This document shows positions 58,457 to 64,000 of a stretch of DNA of 64,000 bases, in pieces. Position 1 is the stretch's first letter. Each line of letters starts with the position of its first letter. The stretch lies in NCBI RefSeq assembly GCF_900604945.1, contig NZ_UWPB01000002.1:186001-250000 (forward strand). The letters are read 5' to 3'. The notes below the pieces were generated by a model, which worked only from the letters and a program-made list of their open reading frames with translations, was not told where the DNA came from and searched no databases. The position numbers were made by a program, and so were the translations under genes. The stretch comes from Ruminococcus sp. Marseille-P6503. Its GTDB lineage: Bacteria; Bacillota; Clostridia; Oscillospirales; Ruminococcaceae.

Positions 58457-60403
58457 TCATTTAGACTTTGTTGAAATTTCGGTCATCAGCTTGTCCAGCA
58501 GATTGCCGCACGGCATTGCTCCAAGCTCTCCTTCCTTTCTGGAACGAACCGAAACGGTTCCGCTTTCGACCTCTTTATCGCCTATGATTACCATATACGG
58601 AATACGCTCCAGACGCGCGGCTTTTATCTTCGGCCCTATATTTTCACTGCGCCTGTCAACCGTAACTCTCATACCCATTGCGGTCATTTTATCGGCAAGC
58701 TTCTGAGCGTATTCAATATGCTCTTCTCCGATAGGCATTATCCTTGCCTGCTCGGGAGCAAGCCAGAGAGGAAGAACTCCCGCGAAATGCTCCAGCATAT
58801 ACGCCAGCGTTCTCTCATAGCAGCCCAGAGATGTCCTGTGAATGATATAAGGCAGCTTTTTCTGACCGTCTTTGTCAACGTAATACATACCGAACTTTTC
58901 AGCAAGCAGCATATCTATCTGAAGCGTTACTATCGTATCCTCCTTGCCAAAGACGTTTTTATACTGGATATCCAGCTTAGGTCCGTAAAACGCCGCTTCG
59001 TCTATGCCGATCTCATAGTCAAGACCTATATCGTCCAGGATCCTTTTCATTGCGTCCTGAGCGTGATTCCACTGCTCCGCCGTACCTTCATACTTATTGT
59101 TGGGATTAGCGGGATCCCACTGGGAGAACCTGAAAGTGCAGTTCTCAAGCAGACCTACGGTATCGAGCATATACTTCGCAAGCTCAAGACAGCCCTTGAA
59201 CTCCTCCTCCAGCTGGTCGGGACGGAGGATATAATGCCCCTCCGAAATGGTAAACTGACGCACCCTGATAAGACCGTGCATTTCTCCGCTGTCCTCGTTT
59301 CTGAAAAGCGTGGAGGTCTCAACCAATCTCATTGGCAGATCACGGTAAGAGCGCTGTCTGTTAAGGAACACCTGATACTGGAACGGACAGGTCATAGGAC
59401 GAAGCGCAAAGCACTCCTTTTCCTCGTCGTGGGGATCGCCCATTATGAACATTCCGTCAAGATAGTGATCCCAGTGACCGGAAATCTTGTAAAGATCGCG
59501 CTTTGCAAAATACGGCGTTTTAGTCAGCAGGCAGCCGTGAGCCTGCTCGGTATCCTCGACCCATCTTTGCAGAAGCTGGATAACCCTCGCTCCCTTGGGC
59601 AGAAGAATGGGCAGTCCCTGACCGATATAGTCCACCGTCGTGAAATATTCAAGCTCTCGTCCTATTTTGTTGTGATCGCGCAGCTTGGCTTCCTCCTGCT
59701 GTTTCAAGAACTCTTCAAGCAGAGAAGCCTTGGGAAACGCCGTTCCGTAAATACGGGAAAGCTGTCTGCCGTCCTCTGCCTTGCCCCAGTACGCTCCCGT
59801 ACATGAAAGCAGCTTCACCGCCTTTATAGGCGCAACGCTCATAAGGTGCGGACCCGCGCAAAGATCAACAAAATCGCCCTGCTTATAAAACGACAGCTTT
59901 TCGCCCTTGTCATCATGCTTATGGATAAGCTCGACCTTGTAAGCTTCATTTTTTTCCTCCATAAGCTTCAGCGCCTCGTCAACAGGCAGCTCAAAGCGCT
60001 CCAAAGCATAGCCCTCCTTGGCAAGCTTTTTCATTTCAGCCTGAATCTTTACCAGATCGGCGGGAGCAAAGGGCTTGGCGACCTCAAAATCATAGTAAAA
60101 TCCCGTTTCGGTAGCCGGTCCTCTGGCGAGCTTGGCCTCGGGATACAGATTCTTGACCGCCTGAGCCATAAGGTGGGAAGCCGTATGCCAGAAGGTTTCC
60201 TTTCCTGCCTTTGAATCGAAGGTCATGACCTCAAACTCACAGTCGCGGTCAACGACGGTTCTCATGTCGCAGACCTGACCGTCAAGCTTTACACAGCAGG
60301 CAGCCTTGTAAAGTCCCATGCCGATATCCTTGATAATTTCGCTTGCGGGAGCGGCCTGCGGAATTTCACGGACCGAACCGTCTTTCAGTTTCAGCTTAAT
60401 CAT
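58457..60403 (-). CDS. thrS: Threonyl-tRNA synthetase
   Basis: ThrS charges tRNA-Thr. The 648-residue product has the TGS domain (IKLKDGSVREIP), the editing domain with HTASHLMAQAVKNL and the Cys of LCAGPHL, the catalytic core with FALRPMTCPFQYQVF (zinc Cys) and RLVETSTLFRNEDSGEMHGLIRVRQF, and the anticodon-binding domain. TGGAGGAATAAT lies before the ATG. No T-box lies immediately upstream; the T-box at 62942-63234 is 2.5 kb away with three genes between on the same strand and no terminator seen. Confidence 0.97.
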   Translation of the reverse strand: MIKLKLKDGSVREIPQAAPASEIIKDIGMGLYKAACCVKLDGQVCDMRTVVDRDCEFEVMTFDSKAGKETFWHTASHLMAQAVKNLYPEAKLARGPATETGFYYDFEVAKPFAPADLVKIQAEMKKLAKEGYALERFELPVDEALKLMEEKNEAYKVELIHKHDDKGEKLSFYKQGDFVDLCAGPHLMSVAPIKAVKLLSCTGAYWGKAEDGRQLSRIYGTAFPKASLLEEFLKQQEEAKLRDHNKIGRELEYFTTVDYIGQGLPILLPKGARVIQLLQRWVEDTEQAHGCLLTKTPYFAKRDLYKISGHWDHYLDGMFIMGDPHDEEKECFALRPMTCPFQYQVFLNRQRSYRDLPMRLVETSTLFRNEDSGEMHGLIRVRQFTISEGHYILRPDQLEEEFKGCLELAKYMLDTVGLLENCTFRFSQWDPANPNNKYEGTAEQWNHAQDAMKRILDDIGLDYEIGIDEAAFYGPKLDIQYKNVFGKEDTIVTLQIDMLLAEKFGMYYVDKDGQKKLPYIIHRTSLGCYERTLAYMLEHFAGVLPLWLAPEQARIMPIGEEHIEYAQKLADKMTAMGMRVTVDRRSENIGPKIKAARLERIPYMVIIGDKEVESGTVSVRSRKEGELGAMPCGNLLDKLMTEISTKSK

Positions 60404-60447
60404 TATTATTCCTCCATTAAAATTATTATTTACCGTATTGCTTTTTA

Positions 60448-61242
60448 TTATGGTTTATCCTTCGGCCTTAGCAAGGTCAAAGCCGCGTAATGCTTTATCT
60501 TAAAGCTTTCAGGATAATTGCCCAGCATTTCAAGGTGTTCCTTTTCAAAAGAGCGTATCTCAGCTTCCGAAAGCGACGCTCCTACTCCGCGGCACGCCTT
60601 TATTCTTCCGTTCCAGCTTTCTCTCGTAAAGAGAATATCCAAATCTGTTATTTCCTCGCATACCTTTTCAAAGCCTTCTGAGTAAAGCTGAGGGATAAAA
60701 GCAGGACGTCTTGTTTCTCCCGCTCCTGTCCAGCAGGGATTGTATTTTAAAATCAGCTTTTCGCTTTTACCGGCTATCTCGTCCTCAAACGGCAGCCATG
60801 ACATATATCCTACCAACAGCCTTCCTTCAGGCTTAAGCATTTTCTTAAGCTTCGGGATAAGCTTTTCATGGTCAAAATAGAAAAAGCAGGTAAACGCCGT
60901 TATAACGTCAAAGCTGTTTTCAGGAAAGCTGATTTCCTCTGACGGAGAAACCAAAAAATCTATATGCATATTATTTTCCGCGGCAAGACGCTTCGCATAC
61001 CTGATCTGATTTTCGGAAATATCAACCGCTGTAAACTTTGCTCCGTATTTATACATATTTCTGGGAATAACTCCCGTTCCGGTTCCTAGGTCGAGGACTT
61101 TCTGCCCCTTTGCGCAAAGTCCCCGCGACAATATTTTATCGTAAAGCTCCTGAGGATAAACGTCGCGGTATTTTGCGTAATCCTCCGAAGTCCGCCCCCA
61201 ATCGAACGCCTTTCCTCCGTCTATCAAATCGTTTGTTATCAT
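60448..61242 (-). CDS. SAM-dependent methyltransferase
   Basis: The 264-residue class I methyltransferase has the SAM loop VLDLGTGTGVIPRNM, the acidic residue in FTAVDISENQIRYAK and FDVITAFTCFFYFDH. The N-terminus FDWGRTSEDYAKYRDVYP is typical of UbiE-like enzymes in Clostridia that act on small molecules. It follows the hydrolase gene by three bases and is followed by thrS after 44 bases, so it is probably part of the T-box-led operon. The substrate is unknown. Confidence 0.9.
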   Translation of the reverse strand: MITNDLIDGGKAFDWGRTSEDYAKYRDVYPQELYDKILSRGLCAKGQKVLDLGTGTGVIPRNMYKYGAKFTAVDISENQIRYAKRLAAENNMHIDFLVSPSEEISFPENSFDVITAFTCFFYFDHEKLIPKLKKMLKPEGRLLVGYMSWLPFEDEIAGKSEKLILKYNPCWTGAGETRRPAFIPQLYSEGFEKVCEEITDLDILFTRESWNGRIKACRGVGASLSEAEIRSFEKEHLEMLGNYPESFKIKHYAALTLLRPKDKP

Positions 61243-61245
61243 CGG

Positions 61246-62577
61246 CTAAAGCCCCTTATCCTTTAAATCCTTCACTACTCCGACGTAAAACTCCCTGACA
61301 TCGAAGCCCTTGATATTTTCCCTGTTAAGATCTATGACGTCGCCGTGGGTAACGCCTCTTTTTCCTTTAGGAGCAAGCATTGTGAAGCTTTCTCCCCACT
61401 TCATTGAATCCACCGAAACCAGTCCGTCGTTATCGCCGTCAAAATACTTTACCAGATGATAGGAGAGATTAAGAGGAAACTTCCCTCCTCTGGCGTTTTC
61501 AGATTTTGAGCCTATACTCTGATAGTATACCCCGTCGGCGTCGGGGCATTTTTCATTAAACTCCGAGCAACGTGATGCCGTAAGATCCGTAACCGCCGCA
61601 ATAAAATCCGGGTTCTCATCTCCAGCCAATTTCATAGCCGAGTTGTATTTGTCAGCAACCGACTGGCAGAAGGAAGCTGAAACCTTGCCTAAAATATAAT
61701 CCGCAAACTGACAGCCTCTGTGGGGCGTATTTACGGTAGTAAGACTAGCCGTATATTTATCCGCGCCAAGATGGCTCAGCGCATAGCGGGCGTCAAGTCC
61801 GCCCTTTGAATGAGCGATTATATTTACCTTGCCGCAGCCGGTCTCCTTTACGATACTCTCTATACGCCCGGCAAGCTCCCTCGCGCTGTTTTCAACGGAA
61901 GCCGCCGACTGCTGATTCCCGTAATATATCTCCGCCCCGTTTCTCTTCAAGGCGGCGGGTATTCTTCCCCAGTAGTTAAAAAACCTGAAATCCCTAAAGA
62001 AAACTCCGTGTACAAGCAGCAGAGGATATTTGGTTCTGCATAAGGCGCTTTCCGCCCTAATGCTGTCAAGCTCCAGCTTTTCCCGTTCAAAACGACATTC
62101 AGCAGAAGCTATCCTGATAGTCTTAACAAGTACCGCGATATTAAGCACAGGTATCATTCCGCAGACAGCGCCTATAACACGCCACTTTATACCCAGCTGA
62201 ACCGACGTGAGATAAAGCCTTATCGTTCCGTTCCAGAACAGAATAAATTCAGCCGCGGCGGCGATAACCGTATTTAATATTATTTCAGAAACGCTCATAT
62301 CCGAAAAGCATATCAGCCAGACCAGAAAAGCGATACTTGCGGTTGCCGATACAAGAAAGACCTCCAGCAGCCTTACGCTGTTTCTAAGCGCTTTTATGCG
62401 TTTCGCAGGCTGTTTTTTTAGAGTCGGCGCAGTGCTGAATTTTATATACCATAACGCGGCGGCGATACAATATATTACAGTGACCGCAGTTCCGGCATTG
62501 AGCAGCCTCAGCACAGCGGCAGAATTTACCGCCGCGATCATAAGCAACGACTGAAATACAGTCATTAACGCTTCCAT
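61246..62577 (-). CDS. Membrane-anchored lipase/esterase-like alpha/beta hydrolase
   Basis: The 443-residue product has four to five N-terminal membrane helices (to about residue 165) and a C-terminal alpha/beta hydrolase. The segment LLVHGVFFRD carries the oxyanion part, and NIIAHSKGGLDARYAL the nucleophile Ser in a lipase-type GHSxG variant (AHSKG). SVDSMKWGESF and GVTHGDVIDL hold the likely acid and His. It resembles triacylglycerol lipases (LipA/EstA). The ATG at 62577 follows GGGGGAGATAGAA. It is the second gene after a T-box leader. Confidence 0.85.
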   Translation of the reverse strand: MEALMTVFQSLLMIAAVNSAAVLRLLNAGTAVTVIYCIAAALWYIKFSTAPTLKKQPAKRIKALRNSVRLLEVFLVSATASIAFLVWLICFSDMSVSEIILNTVIAAAAEFILFWNGTIRLYLTSVQLGIKWRVIGAVCGMIPVLNIAVLVKTIRIASAECRFEREKLELDSIRAESALCRTKYPLLLVHGVFFRDFRFFNYWGRIPAALKRNGAEIYYGNQQSAASVENSARELAGRIESIVKETGCGKVNIIAHSKGGLDARYALSHLGADKYTASLTTVNTPHRGCQFADYILGKVSASFCQSVADKYNSAMKLAGDENPDFIAAVTDLTASRCSEFNEKCPDADGVYYQSIGSKSENARGGKFPLNLSYHLVKYFDGDNDGLVSVDSMKWGESFTMLAPKGKRGVTHGDVIDLNRENIKGFDVREFYVGVVKDLKDKGL

Positions 62578-62599
62578 TTCTATCTCCCCCAATCAGAAA

Positions 62600-62920
62600 C
62601 TAAAACGATTTATACAGCGATCTTGATATAAAAATATATGCCCATATCCCAAGCAGAGCTATGCTCACAAGCGTGACAAAATCCGACAGCAGACGCTTCA
62701 GGGTTTTGTTTATATACGGCTTTCCGCTTTTATCGGTTCCGGAAAAAAGCTGCGTAAAAAAAGTATTGAACCAGTAACTTACTATAAATAAAGGTATAAA
62801 CGTAATAAATCCCTGATAATACGAGATTTTTTCCTTATAAGCAAGATATGAACAATACGCCGCGGCTGCGTCCGCCGCCAGTACGGCAAGATAGCAAAGC
62901 GTACCCAGTATTTTTCTCAT
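62600..62920 (-). CDS. Small membrane protein, first gene after the T-box
   Basis: The 106-residue protein has three membrane helices (ILGTLCYLAVLAADAAAAYC, GFITFIPLFIVSYWFNTFF, FVTLVSIALLGIWAYIFI) and no known motif. The ATG at 62920 follows AGAAGGAGTGCAT, right after the T-box terminator. The following hydrolase gene begins 22 bases later. The function is unknown; a role with the membrane hydrolase is inferred from position. Confidence 0.75.
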   Translation of the reverse strand: MRKILGTLCYLAVLAADAAAAYCSYLAYKEKISYYQGFITFIPLFIVSYWFNTFFTQLFSGTDKSGKPYINKTLKRLLSDFVTLVSIALLGIWAYIFISRSLYKSF

Positions 62921-62941
62921 ATGCACTCCTTCTGAACAAAT

Positions 62942-63234
62942 AAAAAATCCCGCAAAAAGCACAAAAGCACTTTTTACGGGACGACAAAATCTATCGTGGT
63001 TCCACCCTTATTCATGCGGATATAAACCGCACCTTTGTCCGCTCGGCGCAAAACGGCAAGCGTAAGTTCTTTAACGGGAACTGTCCGTCGCTTATTAGGC
63101 GCGCTCAAAGGCGGTATCTCTAACATCACACAGCCTGCGCTGCTTTCAGCCGACGGCAGCGCTCTCTGGACGGCCGCTGTTACGATATTAAAGCTTCCTT
63201 ATCACAGCTTTCAATATTTATATGCTATTCAATG
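62942..63234 (-). promoter_or_regulatory. T-box leader, probable threonine (ACC) specifier
   Basis: On the minus strand the T-box core AGGGTGGAACCACGAT lies at 63008-62993. A 15-pair terminator stem (62981-62948) with a run of T follows. Stem I features CAGAGAGCGCTGCC and GGCTGAAAGCAGC are present. The expected specifier position reads GATACCGCCTTTGAG, giving ACC (Thr), which fits thrS in the downstream genes. Uncharged tRNA-Thr would allow read-through. The tRNA-Thr gene in this window has TGT, which reads ACA, so another tRNA-Thr would pair with ACC. Confidence 0.9.
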
Positions 63235-63240
63235 AATAAT

Positions 63241-63269
63241 ATTCTATCACCGTTTGATACGTTTGTCAA
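63241..63269 (-). promoter_or_regulatory. Promoter of the T-box operon
   Basis: The minus strand has TTGACA-17-TAGAAT just before the T-box leader. Confidence 0.82.
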
Positions 63270-63320
63270 GAGTTTTTTATAAAACAGTCTCCTTTTTTGT
63301 ATAATTGTCTAAAAAATACC

Positions 63321-63349
63321 TTGACAATTGGGTGAATTTATTATACAAT
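63321..63349 (+). promoter_or_regulatory. Promoter of rny
   Basis: TTGACA-17-TACAAT is divergent from the T-box operon promoter. The leader to the rny start is about 240 bases, holds no gene, and has a GC-rich GGCCTGCGCCTGC segment near 63413 that could form a hairpin. Confidence 0.78.
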
Positions 63350-63595
63350 AATATTATGCATTATGTTTTTATATATGGTGAGAATACTGATGGATTTTAC
63401 TGTGCGGAGGCCTGCGCCTGCGGCAGCTTTAAATCAAAACGTTTTCGACATTTGTTATATAATTAATATGCTGATCTGTAACTTTACAATTTTATATTGA
63501 TTGGAGGTGCGTAAAAAAACGCTTACAGACGGACGTTTTTTCTGTAAAGCCTTTTTATGCACAGCCAAAATAATCGAGGAGGAGGAAAGCTATAC

Positions 63596-64000
63596 ATGAG
63601 TATAGAAATCGCAGTTTTGCTGATTGTGGTTGCTCTTGCTGTCGGCGCGGCTGTAAGCGGATTTATAAGCTTTAAGCAGGGTATCAGATACAGGCAGAGA
63701 ACTGCAGAAGCTGCAATGGGTTCTGCTGAAAAGGAAGCCGAAAGAATAGTAGAAGACGCCAAAAAGACCGCGGAAACCTTGAAAAAAGAAGCTCTTGTCG
63801 AAGCAAAGGACGAAATACATAAGTCCAGACAGGAAACTGAAAAAGAGCTGAAGGAACGCCGTATCGAGGTTTCCAGACAGGAACGCAGGATCAATCAGAA
63901 GGAAGAAACTATCGACCGTAAGCTTGACAATCTTGAAAAAAAGGAAGAAACACTTCAGGGCAAGCTGAAATCCGCCGAGGAAAAGATGGCGGAGGCTGAA
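63596..64000 (+). CDS. rny: Ribonuclease Y, N-terminal part (cut by window end)
   Basis: RNase Y is the main endonuclease that starts mRNA decay in Gram-positive bacteria and is bound to the membrane. The visible 135 codons encode an N-terminal membrane helix (IAVLLIVVALAVGAAVSGFIS) and a long, highly charged coiled coil (KEAERIVEDAKKTAETLKKEA), as in RNase Y. The KH and HD catalytic domains would follow beyond the window. GGAGGAGGAAAGC lies before the ATG. Confidence 0.92.
   Translation, partial: MSIEIAVLLIVVALAVGAAVSGFISFKQGIRYRQRTAEAAMGSAEKEAERIVEDAKKTAETLKKEALVEAKDEIHKSRQETEKELKERRIEVSRQERRINQKEETIDRKLDNLEKKEETLQGKLKSAEEKMAEAE

Noticed and set aside
58718-59806. 362-codon plus-strand frame opposite thrS
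   Set aside because: It is a shadow of thrS with no ribosome site and no domain.
60404-60447. T-box directly before thrS
   Set aside because: The gap is only 44 bases and contains only a ribosome site.
1-64000. CRISPR array, prophage or insertion sequence
   Set aside because: No regularly spaced repeats, integrase, transposase or phage structural gene was seen anywhere in the window.

Overview
The window looks like a chromosomal segment of an anaerobic, gut-type Gram-positive bacterium of the Ruminococcus / Oscillospiraceae group (Bacillota). Signs of this are near-consensus vegetative promoters (TTGACA-17-TATAAT), strong AGGAGG-type ribosome binding sites with ATG, GTG and TTG starts, a T-box leader, an LPXTG-type wall protein, a GTP-class PEP carboxykinase and a CBM35-GH26 mannanase lipoprotein. 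The genus is an inference; no rRNA is present. No phage, insertion sequence or CRISPR array was found. Most of the window is ordinary housekeeping and accessory chromosome, with many small operons that read well from promoter to terminator.

Layout. 0.1-4.4 kb: a LysR regulator, then overlapping metE-metF behind a streptococcal-type MET-box and closed by a hairpin terminator. 4.7-6.0 kb: a ZIP metal transporter and a gene-poor stretch. 6.0-6.5 kb: tRNA-Ala(GGC), tRNA-Tyr(GTA) and tRNA-Thr(TGT) on the minus strand with tandem promoters. 6.6-11.8 kb: a MATE efflux pump with a leader peptide and two terminator-like hairpins, three small proteins, and an L,D-transpeptidase. 12.0-14.6 kb: lipoprotein, CBS-domain protein, D,D-carboxypeptidase. 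14.8-16.7 kb: amt-PII with a structured leader. 16.8-19.3 kb: a class M sirtuin overlapping a zinc-type macrodomain protein, plus an MBL-like protein. 19.6-24.2 kb: SCP2 protein, small membrane proteins and a two-component system.

24.2-30.0 kb: a seven-gene TetR-led redox operon (TetR, aldo-keto reductase, flavodoxin, iron-sulfur flavoprotein, flavodoxin/cyclophilin-like lipoprotein, aldo-keto reductase, iron alcohol dehydrogenase) with a perfect operator in its promoter. 30.2-32.4 kb: an SOS-type Y-family polymerase with three small companions. 32.7-37.9 kb: a YjdF-like membrane protein, two acetyltransferases, and divergent exopolysaccharide genes. 38.0-39.8 kb: mannanase. 39.8-44.0 kb: purB, a DUF4026/DUF2314-like gene and metY, with a 101-bp multi-hairpin element before metY. 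44.4-50.5 kb: LCP wall protein, ECF S-component, pckG, glmU. 50.6-57.1 kb: LPXTG surface protein, GtrA-like protein, CPA antiporter, amino-acid ABC pair. 57.2-63.3 kb: MazF toxin, PLC-like protein, and a T-box-led operon of membrane protein, hydrolase, methyltransferase and thrS. The window ends inside rny.

Together the genes cover methionine synthesis by two routes (MetE/MetF and MetY), ammonium uptake, cell-wall and surface-polymer assembly, redox and electrophile defence, and mannan use. The most unusual points are the stripped-down sirtuin-macrodomain pair, the multi-hairpin element before metY, the attenuator-like MATE leader, three genes between a threonine T-box and thrS, and a glycosyltransferase with no canonical start codon.
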